From the NCBI RefSeq assembly GCF_024298905.1, contig NZ_CP101154.1:2480001-2544000 (forward strand): a stretch of DNA of 64,000 nt, written 5' to 3'. The translations under genes and the position numbers were made by a program. Of this stretch, positions 26,325 through 37,358 are shown piece by piece. The stretch comes from Natronomonas marina. Lineage in GTDB: Archaea > Halobacteriota > Halobacteria > Halobacteriales > Haloarculaceae. Numbering within the stretch: position 1 is the first letter of the stretch; every line of letters begins with the position of its first letter. A model generated the notes under the pieces. It was given only the letters and a program-made list of their open reading frames with translations. It was not told the DNA's origin and did not search any database.

Positions 26325-26732
26325 ATGTACCACCTCGCGCTCGCCGTCCAGTCCGACGACGAACACCTGGGGGACAAACTCGACGCCGTCGCGGCGCTGC
26401 CCGAGGCGGCCGACGCGGTCCGGGTAACGGTCGTCCACGTCCACGAGGGGGACGGTTTCGTCGAGGACGTTCCCGCGGTCGCCGAGGCGCTCGACCACCT
26501 CGGGACGGTCGGCATCGAGGCGACGGCGACGGGCGTCAGGGACGACGACGCCACCCGCGGGTTGCTGGACACCGCCGCCGACCTCGATGTCGACGCCATC
26601 TGTATCGGCGGGCGCCGCCGCTCGCCGGCCGGGAAGCTACAGCTGAAGCCGGGCGCACAGGAGGTCCTCCTCCGGGCGGAGGTACCGGTCGTCGTCGCCG
26701 GCGACCTCGAGAGCCGCGAGCCGCGAACCTAG
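26325..26732 (+). CDS. Universal stress protein (UspA)-like protein
   Basis: 135 aa from the ATG at 26325; a GTG at 26316 is the alternative. It has an alpha/beta Usp-like pattern: an N-terminal strand YHLALAVQSDDE, TVVHVHEGDG, then DVDAICIGGRRRSPAGKLQL and a C-terminal strand PVVVAGDLE. The nucleotide-binding G-x2-G-x9-G-S/T motif is only partly matched (GGRRRSPAGK), so ATP binding is uncertain. It ends directly against the stop of the convergent mutase gene. Confidence 0.75.
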   Translation: MYHLALAVQSDDEHLGDKLDAVAALPEAADAVRVTVVHVHEGDGFVEDVPAVAEALDHLGTVGIEATATGVRDDDATRGLLDTAADLDVDAICIGGRRRSPAGKLQLKPGAQEVLLRAEVPVVVAGDLESREPRT

Positions 26733-28430
<1,698 letters not shown>

Positions 28431-28505
28431 AAAGCCCGATTGGGATGGTGCAACTATGAAGGTTGGCGTGGTTCTCACCGCCGCCAACGCGGAACGAATC
28501 CACCG

Positions 28506-29324
28506 CTACTCGTGGTCCTGGAGTCGCTTCGTCGTCTCGACGAGCGGATGGTGGGCGTAGTCGACCTCCTGAATGTCGTCGATCGACTCCAGATCGGCCT
28601 GTCGGGCGGTCTCGGCCATCCCCAACTCGACCCGTTCGTCGAGAACGATCACGTAGGCATCCATCTCCTCGATGCCGAGGCGTGCGGCGGCCTTCACGCG
28701 GTGGTGGCCGTCGGCCAGCAGCAGTTCGCCCGCGTTGTCGATGACCACGAGCGGTTCGGCCAGCCCGTTTTCGAGTTCGTAGCTGCGGCCCTCGAGTTCG
28801 TCGGTGTAGACCTTCGTCTGGGTCGGCGTCAGCACCGACAGCTCGACCGTGCGGTGCTCCTCGGTGGCGTCGGCGCCGTGGATGCTCTCGAGGGTCCGCT
28901 TGAGTTTGCCGACCTTCTCCGGCGTCGCACGCTCTATCTGCGAGCGGATGACGTCGGCGTTGGAGATGATGCCCGCCAGGTTGCCGGCGTCGTCGACGAC
29001 CGGGAGCCGCTGGATGCCCGACCGCAGGATGACGCGGGCGGCGTCGGTTATCTTCATGTCCGGGTGGGCGACGATGATGTCCTTGGTCATCACCGTGAAG
29101 ATGGGGTCCTGGTCGTCGGCCAACAGCAGATCGCGTGCGCTGATGAACCCCTCGACGCGGCGGCCGTCACAGACCGGAAAGCCGCTGTGGGCATCGCTGT
29201 CGGCGATGCGCTCGGCGACGTCACCGACGGTGTCCTCCGGCGAGACCGTCACGACGTCGCGGGTCATGTAGTCTTTCACCCGGGGTTTGTCCTCGTAGAT
29301 CGTCGTATCGGGGTCATCGACCAT
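28506..29324 (-). CDS. CBS-pair protein with ParB/Srx-type domain (possible SerK-like kinase)
   Basis: 272 aa. Residues ~15-135 hold two CBS motifs (YMTRDVVTVSPEDTVGDVAE; VMTKDIIVAHPDMKITDAA), which usually bind adenine nucleotides. The C-terminal part has a ParB/Srx-like motif ELLLADGHHRVKAAARLG. In archaea this domain has been shown in one case to be a free-serine kinase (SerK), so annotation as a partition protein may mislead. No DNA-binding HTH is visible. It sits 33 bp after the DHH gene on the same strand. Confidence 0.83.
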   Translation of the reverse strand: MVDDPDTTIYEDKPRVKDYMTRDVVTVSPEDTVGDVAERIADSDAHSGFPVCDGRRVEGFISARDLLLADDQDPIFTVMTKDIIVAHPDMKITDAARVILRSGIQRLPVVDDAGNLAGIISNADVIRSQIERATPEKVGKLKRTLESIHGADATEEHRTVELSVLTPTQTKVYTDELEGRSYELENGLAEPLVVIDNAGELLLADGHHRVKAAARLGIEEMDAYVIVLDERVELGMAETARQADLESIDDIQEVDYAHHPLVETTKRLQDHE

Positions 29325-29357
29325 CGTCGAATCGAAGGGGCCGACGCCGCAAAAAGC

Positions 29358-30824
29358 TCACTGGCCGTCGCCGGGACTGTCGGGCCCGAGGAAGCGACCG
29401 TAGGCGACCGCCGACGCGCGGTCGGCCTCGACGCCGACGGCTTCGAAGAATCGCTCGACGACGACGTCTTCGATGACCTGCCCGCGGTCGGCGTCGTCAG
29501 TCCCCTCCAGCAACATCCCGACCGGTATCTGGGCGCCGGCCATGTCCGCGTGGCCGCCGGCGCTGCCGATCTGGCCGAACGCCTCCCGGAGCGTCTCGCC
29601 CAGATCGAGCCCGCCCGCCCGCGAGCGGGCCGAGACGAACACCACCTCGTCGGTGTAGCCGAACACGAGCGTCGTCGAGACGCCCTCCATCTCGAGGAGT
29701 CGGTCGGCCGCCTGCGCGAGGGCGTCGCGGTCGGTCACCTCGCCGACGCAGGTCGTCATCACGTCGCCCTCGACGCGACGGTTCCGGACCGCCTCGGCGA
29801 CGGTGTCCAGCGTCTCGCCAGCGACGCTCGGCGACTCGATCCGCTGGAGTGCGCTGCTGTCGGCGTGTTCGACCAGCATCGCGGCCGCCTCGAAGTCCGC
29901 CGTGGACACCTCCCGGCTGAAGTCCTTCGTGTCCGTCCGGAGGCCGTACAGCAGCCCCGTGGCGAGGTCCGTCCCCGGTTCGATGTCCAGTTGCCGCAGG
30001 TAGTCGGTCAGGAGCGTACACGTCGCGCCCACGTCGCTTCGGAGGTCGACGAACCGGGCCTCGACCGGCGCTCGCGGCGGGTGGTGGTCGATCACGATGT
30101 CGATTGGCGTCCCCTCGGGCAGCCCGCTGTTGATACCGGGGCGGGAGTGATCGACCAGGGCGAACCCGTCGAACCCCGTCAGGTCGGCGTCGGGGTCGAG
30201 GTTCCGGAGGTCGTACTCCAGTAGGTTCACCAGCGCGCGGTTCTCCTGGTGGTCGATGTCGCCGTAGTAGCAGACCTTCGCGTCGGTGCCGGCCCGTTCG
30301 GCGATGCGACGGAGACAGACCGCCGACGCGATGGCGTCCGGGTCGGGGTCGTTGTGGGCGAACACGCCGAGCGTCCCGTCGATTTCGCGGATGGTCCGCT
30401 GGAGGCGCCGGGGACGGACGCCGGGGTCGCCGGCCCGCTCCAGCAGGTACGAGGCGGTCTCGCCGGTCACGTCGACGACGCGGTCGGCGAACTCGGCGAC
30501 GACGCGCCGGTCGGTCGCGTCGGTGTCGGCGCCGAGACACGCCAGAACGAACGCGTCGGCATAGGCGCTCCGGGCGCTCTCGGCGAGCGCCGGCCCGTCC
30601 TCGAGGGTGCCCGGAAACACGACGACCGACTCGACCGGGCCCGCGACGGTCCTGATCGCGGTCGGGTCGGTCACGTCGACGCTGCGGGCGTCGACGCCTT
30701 CCTCGCGGAGCGACTCGATCTGCTGGTCGTCCTCGATCAGGACGACGAGCGACCCGGGCCGCCCGGCCAGTCGCTCGAGGAGCGCGGAGCCGACGGCCCC
30801 GGACCCGAGCACCAGTCGGTCCAT
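29358..30824 (-). CDS. DHH-family phosphoesterase with N-terminal TrkA-N-like domain
   Basis: 488 aa. Residues ~1-130 form a Rossmann-type domain (VLGSGAVGSALLERL) like TrkA-N/RCK, which binds a nucleotide. The DHH domain follows with FAHNDPDPDAIASAV near 155, FALVDHSRPG and VIDHHPPR near 235. The C-terminal DHHA1 part has GSAGGHADMAGAQIPVG. Such fusions are probable cyclic-dinucleotide or nanoRNA phosphodiesterases; the substrate is unproven. It may be co-transcribed with the CBS-ParB gene downstream. Confidence 0.87.
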   Translation of the reverse strand: MDRLVLGSGAVGSALLERLAGRPGSLVVLIEDDQQIESLREEGVDARSVDVTDPTAIRTVAGPVESVVVFPGTLEDGPALAESARSAYADAFVLACLGADTDATDRRVVAEFADRVVDVTGETASYLLERAGDPGVRPRRLQRTIREIDGTLGVFAHNDPDPDAIASAVCLRRIAERAGTDAKVCYYGDIDHQENRALVNLLEYDLRNLDPDADLTGFDGFALVDHSRPGINSGLPEGTPIDIVIDHHPPRAPVEARFVDLRSDVGATCTLLTDYLRQLDIEPGTDLATGLLYGLRTDTKDFSREVSTADFEAAAMLVEHADSSALQRIESPSVAGETLDTVAEAVRNRRVEGDVMTTCVGEVTDRDALAQAADRLLEMEGVSTTLVFGYTDEVVFVSARSRAGGLDLGETLREAFGQIGSAGGHADMAGAQIPVGMLLEGTDDADRGQVIEDVVVERFFEAVGVEADRASAVAYGRFLGPDSPGDGQ

Positions 30825-30887
30825 AGCGGTCGGTGGGCGGGGACCGTCTAAAACGTGCTGGACCCCATACGGGACCGGCGTGGGCGC

Positions 30888-32375
30888 CTACAGCAGCGCG
30901 CCGGCGGCGTCGAAGGCCGCCACATCGAACACCGCAAGTCCCGGCAACAGCAGGACCGTCACGACCGCGGCCCCGACGATGGCGGCGTACAGCGCCGTCG
31001 GGTAGCTCTCTATCTCGCGGCCCTCCTCGGGCTCTTCGATCCACATCGCCTTGACGACCCGGCTGTAGTAGAAGAGGCTCAGGGCGCTGTTGACCGCCAG
31101 CACCGCGCCGAGCCACCAGACGCCGGCGCCGACCGCGCCGACGATGAGGAAGTACTTCGAGAGGAAGCCCCCGCCGACCGGCAGGCCGGCCAGCGAGAAC
31201 ATGAACACCGTCATGGCGACGCAGGCGACCGGCGCCTCCCTGGCGAGGCCGTTGTAGTCCTCGAATGTCCGACCGAGTTCCCAGTGTTCGCCCAGGGCGA
31301 TGAAGAGGAACGCGCCGGTGTTCATGAAGCCGTAGACGAGGAGATGGAGCATGCTTGCCCCCAGCGCCGTCGTCTCGGCGCCGACGCCCCCGGCACCGGT
31401 CAGCGCGGCCAGCCCGATGAGGACGTAGCCGGCGTGACCGATCGAGGAGTACGCCAGCATGCGCTTGACGTTCTCCTGGGTCGCCGCCGCGAAGTTGCCG
31501 ACCGTCATCGTGACGACGGCCAGTATCGTGAACGCGAGCACCCAGTCGACGGAGCTGGCGACGTCGCCGATGGGGAAGGCGACGGTGAACACCCGGAAGG
31601 CGACGACGAAGCCGGCGGCCTTCGAGGCCGAGGAGATGAACGCCGCGACGGGTGCGGGCGCGCCCTCGTAGGCGTCCGGCGCCCAGAAGTGGAACGGCAC
31701 CGAGGCGGTCTTGAACGCGAAGCCGCCCAGCACCATGAGGATGCCGACCCCGAGGACGCCGGGGTAGGTGGCGGCGGCCTCGCTGGCGCCGGCCGCGACG
31801 TCCTCCAGCAGCAGGCTCCCGGTGGCGGCGTACACCAGCGAGATGCCGTACACGAGGATGCTCGACGACAGCGCGCCGACGAGGAAGTACTTCAGGCCGG
31901 CCTCGACGGAGCCGCGGTTGGTCTTCAGGTACGCCACCAGGGCGTAGGAGGGGAGACTGGAGAGTTCCAGCGCGACGAAGACGACCGCGAGGCTGTTGGC
32001 CGACGCCATCAGCGACATCCCCGTCGCCGCCAGCAGCACGAGCAGGTAGTACTCGGCCTTGTAGGGTAACTCGCGGACGTAGTCCAGCGACGCCAGCGAG
32101 ACCAGCGCTGTCACGCTACCGAATATGAACGTGAAGATGAGGCTCATCCCGTCGACGACGAGTTGGCCCTCGAAGAACTGCGCCGGGAGGTCGATGGCTC
32201 CCGACAGCAGGAGCGCCCCGGAGGCGACGGCCGCGACCAGGCCGCCGACGGTGGCGACGGCCGACAGCAGCGGGCCGTTCGTGCTGTCGGGGTCGATCGA
32301 GTCGATGACGAACAGCGCCAGCGCGGCGAGGAGGAACGCGCCGGCCGGCGAGAGCAGTAGCCAGTGGTTGCTCAT
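30888..32375 (-). CDS. nuoN: NADH-quinone oxidoreductase subunit N
   Basis: 495 aa with ~14 membrane helices. The proton-pumping antiporter-like family is clear from ELSSLPSYALVAYLK, FKTASVPFHFWAPDAYEGAP and MLAYSSIGHAGYVLIG, with the key Glu and Lys residues in place. It is the last gene of the minus-strand nuo cluster and overlaps nuoM by 1 bp. Confidence 0.95.
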   Translation of the reverse strand: MSNHWLLLSPAGAFLLAALALFVIDSIDPDSTNGPLLSAVATVGGLVAAVASGALLLSGAIDLPAQFFEGQLVVDGMSLIFTFIFGSVTALVSLASLDYVRELPYKAEYYLLVLLAATGMSLMASANSLAVVFVALELSSLPSYALVAYLKTNRGSVEAGLKYFLVGALSSSILVYGISLVYAATGSLLLEDVAAGASEAAATYPGVLGVGILMVLGGFAFKTASVPFHFWAPDAYEGAPAPVAAFISSASKAAGFVVAFRVFTVAFPIGDVASSVDWVLAFTILAVVTMTVGNFAAATQENVKRMLAYSSIGHAGYVLIGLAALTGAGGVGAETTALGASMLHLLVYGFMNTGAFLFIALGEHWELGRTFEDYNGLAREAPVACVAMTVFMFSLAGLPVGGGFLSKYFLIVGAVGAGVWWLGAVLAVNSALSLFYYSRVVKAMWIEEPEEGREIESYPTALYAAIVGAAVVTVLLLPGLAVFDVAAFDAAGALL

Positions 32376-33904
32376 TACAGGTCACCTCCGACGTCGATGA
32401 CTGCGGCGGACGCGTCCTGTATCATCCCCCAGAACAGTTCCGGGACGGTCCCGAGCAGGACGATGAGCAGGACGAGCGTGACGATGGGGACCACGTCGTG
32501 GACGGGCGCCCGCGTGATCTCGTAGTCGGTCTCCAGCCGGAAGGGGCCGAACAGCGACCGCTGCATGGCCCACAGCAGGTAGCCGGCGACGATGACGATG
32601 CCGAACATCGCAAGCGCCGTGAACAGCGGCGCGGCCGGGATAACCGTCGACTGGAAGGCGCCAATGAAGATGAACAGCTCGGCGGCGAAGCCGGCCATCA
32701 GCGGCAGGCCCATGTAGGCGAAGGCGCCGGCGACGAAGACGCCCGCGGTGACGGGCATCCGGTCGGCCATCCCGGACATGTCGCCGACCATCCGGGTGTG
32801 GGTGGCGTTGTAGAAGACGCCGACGGTCATGAACAGCAGCCCGGAGATGAGGCCGTGGGCGACCATCTGGAAGGTCGCCCCGCCCACGCCGTAGACGGTG
32901 TAGGCGATGAGCCCCAGGATGACGTAGCCCATCGAGGAGACCGACGAGTAGGCGACGATGCGCTTCAGATCGGACTGGGCCAGCGCGAGCAGTGCGCCGT
33001 AGATGATGGAGACGACGGCGAGGGCGGCGATGGGCACCGCGAGCGTCGCCGCCTGCTCGGGCAGCATCGTGAAGTTGAACCGCAACAGCGCGTAGGTCCC
33101 CATCTTCAGGAGGACGCCCGCCAGCATGACCGACGCCGGCGTCGGCGCCTCGACGTGGGCGTCCGGCAGCCACGTATGGAACGGGACGGCCGGCACCTTC
33201 ACCGCGAAGCCGACGAACATGGCGACGAAGGCGGCGAGCGCGAGCGTGCTGGCCGGGACGGGGCCGAGCGCGCTCAACTGGCCGGCCCGCAGCGCCTGGG
33301 CGATCTCGGGCAGCCCCGTCGAGGAGACGGCGTCCCCGAGACCGAACACCAGGGCGAAGAAGCCGATGAACATCACCAGCGACGCGATGTTGGTGTAGAC
33401 GAAGAACTTGATGGCGGCGTACTTCCGGCGCGGGCCGCCCCAGACGCCGATGAGGAAGTACATCGGGACCAGCACGGCCTCCCAGAAGACGAACCAGAGC
33501 AGGAAGTCGAGCGCCGCGAACACGCCGATGAGCGCGGCCTCCATGAACAGCATCAGGCCGTAGAACTGGCTCTGCCGCTCGTCGATGGGCGTCCACGCGC
33601 TCAGGATAGCCAGCATCGTCAGCACCGTCGACAGCACGACCAGCGGCAGCGAGATGCCGTCCAGCCCCATGTGGTAGTTGACCGTGTAGGGACCGACCGA
33701 GAGCCACTCGAAGAACGTCTCGTAGGCGATGTCGCCGCCGAGCAGGGCGTTGCCGCTGCCGTCGAAGCCGAAGTACATGTACAGCGAGCCGACGACGGGC
33801 AGCGCGGAGATGCCGAAGGCGAGTTTCCCCGCGTAGCGGTCGGGCGCGACCATGACGGCGCCGGCACCGAGCAGACAGACCGCGATGAGGGCCTCTATCA
33901 GCAT
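32375..33904 (-). CDS. nuoM: NADH-quinone oxidoreductase subunit M
   Basis: 509 aa with ~14 helices. Diagnostic segments: FFEWLSVGPYTVNYHMGLDG, VLVPMYFLIGVWGG, KVPAVPFHTWLPDAHVEAPT and IVAYSSVSSMGYVILG. It forms one of the antiporter-like proton channels of the membrane arm. It is preceded by nuoL with no intergenic gap and followed by nuoN with a 1-bp overlap. Confidence 0.95.
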   Translation of the reverse strand: MLIEALIAVCLLGAGAVMVAPDRYAGKLAFGISALPVVGSLYMYFGFDGSGNALLGGDIAYETFFEWLSVGPYTVNYHMGLDGISLPLVVLSTVLTMLAILSAWTPIDERQSQFYGLMLFMEAALIGVFAALDFLLWFVFWEAVLVPMYFLIGVWGGPRRKYAAIKFFVYTNIASLVMFIGFFALVFGLGDAVSSTGLPEIAQALRAGQLSALGPVPASTLALAAFVAMFVGFAVKVPAVPFHTWLPDAHVEAPTPASVMLAGVLLKMGTYALLRFNFTMLPEQAATLAVPIAALAVVSIIYGALLALAQSDLKRIVAYSSVSSMGYVILGLIAYTVYGVGGATFQMVAHGLISGLLFMTVGVFYNATHTRMVGDMSGMADRMPVTAGVFVAGAFAYMGLPLMAGFAAELFIFIGAFQSTVIPAAPLFTALAMFGIVIVAGYLLWAMQRSLFGPFRLETDYEITRAPVHDVVPIVTLVLLIVLLGTVPELFWGMIQDASAAVIDVGGDL

Positions 33905-35944
33905 CTAGAACCACCCCCCGATGACGGCGAAGACAGCCAGCAGCGCCAGCACGCTGAGCGTGATGAGCGCCGCGTAGTTGGTGACGATACCCGTCTGGAG
34001 CCGACGCAGGCGGTCGCCCGAGAAGAGGCTGACGCTGGAAACGGCATTGACCGCGCCGTCGATGACGCCCTGATCGAAGGTGTCGGCCGCGCTCGCTACG
34101 CGGACCGTCAGCCCCTCCGCGAGCCACACCTGGTACTCGTCCTGGTAGTAGTTGTGCATGAGAACCGTCCGAAGACCGCCGAGTTTCTCCGTGTGCCGTT
34201 CGGGGTCGGCGCCGCGGTACAGCGAGAACGCGGCGCCGGCACCGGCAAGCGCCAGCCCGAGGCTCAGCCCCGCGCCGACGAGCATCGTTCCGACCTCGCC
34301 GCCCGCGATTGTGCCCGTGGTGTAGCCGGCGTAGTCGTGGGTCAACTCGCCGTAGTGGTGGGCGCTCGTCAGCAGTTCCTCGCTGGCGGGGTTGTCGAGA
34401 TACGCATGCAGGAAGTCCACCTCCGCGCCGGTGAGCTTCTTGATGGGGACGGGGTTGAGGAAGCCGGCGACGACCGCAAGCACTCCCAGCACCGACAGCG
34501 GGAACTTGACGTTCCAGCGGACGCCGTGGGGGTCCTCGGCAGTGTCCGTCCGTGGCTCGCCGTGGAACGTCAGCATCACCATCCGGATGGTGTAGAAGCC
34601 GGTCACGAACACGGCCGCGAGTCCCATCAGGTAGCCGCCGAGCAGCAGCGGACTCTCGCCGAGACCGTGGACCAGCGTCTCGAACAGCACCTCGTCCTTC
34701 GACCAGAAGCCGGCGAACGGGAAGATGCCCGCGAGCGCGAGCGACCCCGCGAGGAACGTGAGGTAGGTGACCCGCATCTCGTCTTTCAGCCCGCCCATCA
34801 GCCACATGTCCTCCTCGTGGTGCATGGCGATGATGACTGACCCGGCGCCGAGGAACAGTAGCGCCTTGAATACCGCGTGGGTCGTCAGATGGAAGAACGC
34901 GGCGACGTAGCCGCCCGCGCCCAGCGCGAGCATCATGTAGCCGTACTGGCTGATGGTCGAGTAGGCGAGCACCTGCTTGATCTCGTTTTTGACGACGCCC
35001 ATCGACGCCGCGAACAGCGCCGTGAAGCCGCCCGTGAACGCGATAATGGCCAGCACCGTCGGCAGCAGCGCGTAGAAGCCGTACATCCGGGCGACCAGGA
35101 AGACGCCGGCGGCAACCATCGTCGCGGCGTGGATGAGCGCCGACACGGGCGTCGGACCCTCCATGGCGTCCGGCAGCCACGTATGGAAGGGGAACTGTGC
35201 GGATTTGCCGAGCACGCCGCCGAGGACGAGCAGGCCGAGCACCGCGAACCACGTCTCGGGCGCGAAGCCGAAGGTGTTGACCGACGCCTCGCCGGCCAGA
35301 ACCGCCTCCGCGAGCGCAGGGAAGCCGTCCTCGCCGGCGAAGCCCGCGGTGCCGAACGTCGTCAGGACGCCCACGACGCCGATCAGGAAGAAGTAGTCAC
35401 CGAAGCGGGTGACCAGGAACGCCTTCTTCGCCGCGGAGGGCGGGGCGTCCTCCCGGAACCAGTGGCCGATGAGCAGGTACGAACAGAGGCCCACCAGCTC
35501 GAAGAAGAAGAAGGCCATCAGCAGGTTCGCCGAGAAGACGAACGCGAGCATGCTCGCCGAGAACAGTCCGAGACCGGCGTAGTAGCGCGGCAGCCCCGGT
35601 TCACCCTCGTCGTTCATGTAGCCGAGCGAGAAGACGTGCACGAGGAAGGCGATGAGCGAGACGATGACCAACATTGCGGCCGACAGCGGGTCGACGAGGA
35701 GGCCGAACGTCAGGTCGAACGTCTCGGTCGCGTCGACGAAGGTGTACAGCGTCTCGTCGTAGCCCTCGCCCGTGAGGACGACGTTGGCGAGCATCGCCGC
35801 CGAGAGGCCGAGCGACCCGGCCGTCGCCAGGATGCCCGCGAGCGCGCCCTTCTTCGGGAGCCACTTCCCGGCCAGGAGTGCGACCAGGAACGAGACGAAC
35901 GGCAGCAGCGCGATAGCCGGCGCGTATGCGTATATTCCTGCCAT
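33905..35944 (-). CDS. nuoL: NADH-quinone oxidoreductase subunit L
   Basis: 679 aa from the ATG at 35944; a GTG at 35953 would add three residues. About 16 helices with GLCSYLLIGHWF, QFPFHTWLPDAMEGPTPVSA and LAYSTISQYGYMMLALG. The long C-terminal extension includes an amphipathic part with the LGGLRTVLMHNYYQDEYQVW region, as in the NuoL lateral helix. It translocates protons in the membrane arm. It is directly adjacent to nuoM and nuoK. Confidence 0.95.
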   Translation of the reverse strand: MAGIYAYAPAIALLPFVSFLVALLAGKWLPKKGALAGILATAGSLGLSAAMLANVVLTGEGYDETLYTFVDATETFDLTFGLLVDPLSAAMLVIVSLIAFLVHVFSLGYMNDEGEPGLPRYYAGLGLFSASMLAFVFSANLLMAFFFFELVGLCSYLLIGHWFREDAPPSAAKKAFLVTRFGDYFFLIGVVGVLTTFGTAGFAGEDGFPALAEAVLAGEASVNTFGFAPETWFAVLGLLVLGGVLGKSAQFPFHTWLPDAMEGPTPVSALIHAATMVAAGVFLVARMYGFYALLPTVLAIIAFTGGFTALFAASMGVVKNEIKQVLAYSTISQYGYMMLALGAGGYVAAFFHLTTHAVFKALLFLGAGSVIIAMHHEEDMWLMGGLKDEMRVTYLTFLAGSLALAGIFPFAGFWSKDEVLFETLVHGLGESPLLLGGYLMGLAAVFVTGFYTIRMVMLTFHGEPRTDTAEDPHGVRWNVKFPLSVLGVLAVVAGFLNPVPIKKLTGAEVDFLHAYLDNPASEELLTSAHHYGELTHDYAGYTTGTIAGGEVGTMLVGAGLSLGLALAGAGAAFSLYRGADPERHTEKLGGLRTVLMHNYYQDEYQVWLAEGLTVRVASAADTFDQGVIDGAVNAVSSVSLFSGDRLRRLQTGIVTNYAALITLSVLALLAVFAVIGGWF

Positions 35945-35946
35945 GA

Positions 35947-36261
35947 TTACCACCTCAGTGTCGTCGCTTCGGTCACGTCCACGTCGTCGAAGTTACGGTA
36001 CAGCACCAGGATGATACCGATGCCGATGGCGACCTCCGCCGCGGCCAGCGCCATCGTGAACAGCGTGAACACCTGGCCGGTGATGTTCCCCCAGTAGAAC
36101 GCGAAGGCGACGAGGTTGATGTTCGCGGCGTTCAGCATCAACTCGACGCTCATCAGGAACATCAGGGCGTTCTCCCGGGTCAGGATGCCGAAGACACCGA
36201 TACAGAACACCGCCGCCGAGAGGACGAGATAGTACTCGGCGGGGACGGTTCCGAGAACCAT
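35947..36261 (-). CDS. nuoK: NADH-quinone oxidoreductase subunit K
   Basis: 104 aa with three helices. The conserved membrane glutamates are in MSVELMLNAANINLVAF and ALAAAEVAIGIGIILVLYR, as in NuoK. It is a small membrane-arm subunit. The stop lies 2 bp before the nuoL start and its ATG overlaps the end of the preceding nuoJ-type gene by 1 bp. Confidence 0.95.
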   Translation of the reverse strand: MVLGTVPAEYYLVLSAAVFCIGVFGILTRENALMFLMSVELMLNAANINLVAFAFYWGNITGQVFTLFTMALAAAEVAIGIGIILVLYRNFDDVDVTEATTLRW

Positions 36262-36551
36262 CAGCCATCCCCCTCCTCGTCCTTCTTTGCGAGCATGACC
36301 GCGCCGTCAAGTGCGGCGTCGAGCACGACGGCGATGGTGATGAAGGCCACGAGGAAGCCCTCGCTGGCGATGTCACCGGCGTCGAGGTTGAACATCGCGT
36401 AGCCGATAGAGCGTGTCACCGAGCCGTCGGCGAACCCCTCGGCAGTGCCGAACCCCGAGGTCAGGAAGACGGCCGCGAGGAAACCGAAAAGTCCCACAGC
36501 GAGGATCCCCGTGAGCTTGCTCCCCCCGTAGAGGCGCGGACGGGTCGTCAC
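36261..36551 (-). CDS. nuoJ: NADH-quinone oxidoreductase subunit J, second half (NuoJ2)
   Basis: 96 aa with GTG start at 36551, overlapping the end of the first NuoJ gene as GTGA. Two helices: KLTGILAVGLFGFLAAVFL and GFLVAFITIAVVLDAALDGAVML. Haloarchaea split NuoJ into two short proteins; this one covers the C-terminal half. The frame is open farther upstream only as antisense or overlap of the previous gene. Confidence 0.88.
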   Translation of the reverse strand: MTTRPRLYGGSKLTGILAVGLFGFLAAVFLTSGFGTAEGFADGSVTRSIGYAMFNLDAGDIASEGFLVAFITIAVVLDAALDGAVMLAKKDEEGDG

Positions 36552-36826
36552 GGCGCCACCTCCGTCTCCGGCCCGCTCTCGCGGCGGACCAGCATGACCG
36601 CGAAGGTGATGAGGATCAGTACCCCGCCGACGTACACGAGTACCTGCATCGCGGCCAGAAACTCGGCGCTCAACATCACGTAGTGGACCGCGACGGACAG
36701 CAGCGCCACGCCCAAGAGTAGCGCCGAGTGCCACACGTCACGGGCCAAGACGACGCCCAGGCTCGCCCCGACGGTCACGAGGGCGAACAGCAGGAACGCC
36801 AGTAACTGGTACGGTACTACAGCCAT
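36548..36826 (-). CDS. nuoJ: NADH-quinone oxidoreductase subunit J, first half (NuoJ1)
   Basis: 92 aa with three helices, including HSALLLGVALLSVAVHYVML and the NuoJ signature AAMQVLVYVGGVLILITFAVML. It is the first gene of the second nuo block. In other haloarchaea nuoI immediately precedes it; here nuoI is at 41621-42082, 4.8 kb away, so this block needs its own promoter or read-through. Confidence 0.93.
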   Translation of the reverse strand: MAVVPYQLLAFLLFALVTVGASLGVVLARDVWHSALLLGVALLSVAVHYVMLSAEFLAAMQVLVYVGGVLILITFAVMLVRRESGPETEVAP

Positions 36827-36910
36827 TGTTTACCTCTGCATCCGGGTTCCCTTTGAAGATTTCCTTTGCGTTCCACGCCGGCGACGCCAGCAGGCCGGGC
36901 CAGCCCCGCT

Positions 36911-37318
36911 TCAGGACTCCAGGCCCGTCTCCTGCAGCGTGACCCAGACGACTCCCTCGGGTGCGGCCTCGTCGGCCCGGAACAACGCCGTACTGACCCG
37001 GCCCGTCTCGCCCGCCGCCGTCGACTGCCGCTCCTCGTACCGCACCACGGCGTGGTCGTCCAGCAGCGCGACCGTCTCTATCTCCCGGACGTCGATGTCG
37101 AAGTCCTCGCCGGCGGTGCGGCCGTGCGACTCCGCGATCCCGTCGACGAGCGCCTCGTGGTCGACCCGCTCGCCGGCCGTCGTGACCATCTCGAACTCGG
37201 GGGCGAGCGCCCGCTCGAGGCGGGAGAGATCGCTCCGCGGGGCCGCCCCGGCGAACCACTCGACGAAGAACTCGTGGAGGCCCGTTATCTCGGCCCGACA
37301 CGCCGTGGGAGTCAGCAT
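36911..37318 (-). CDS. DUF4440/SnoaL-like (NTF2-fold) protein
   Basis: 135 aa. The cone-shaped NTF2-like fold is suggested by FVEWFAGAAPRSDLSRLERALAPEFEMVTT, LVDGIAESHG and the strand-rich half VREIETVALLDDHAVVRYEERQ, ending with WVTLQE. DUF4440 proteins are small enzymes or ligand-binding proteins of varied role. It sits between nuoJ1 and the IS region, 84 bp upstream of nuoJ1 on the same strand, inside the segment that splits the nuo genes. Confidence 0.78.
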   Translation of the reverse strand: MLTPTACRAEITGLHEFFVEWFAGAAPRSDLSRLERALAPEFEMVTTAGERVDHEALVDGIAESHGRTAGEDFDIDVREIETVALLDDHAVVRYEERQSTAAGETGRVSTALFRADEAAPEGVVWVTLQETGLES

Positions 37319-37358
37319 ACTCCCCCTACGACGCCGACCAGTAAATCGTTGGGTGTGG

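Noticed and set aside
28506-29324. Calling the CBS-ParB protein a chromosome partition factor
   Set aside because: No helix-turn-helix and no ParA partner gene nearby; the domain also occurs in metabolite kinases.
36827-36910. Protein-like stretch (AWNAKEIFKGNPDAEV) in the frame just upstream of nuoJ1
   Set aside because: It has plausible amino-acid composition but no start codon of its own or stop before nuoJ1, and the frame runs on inside nuoJ1. It may be a worn gene end; the evidence is too thin to annotate.
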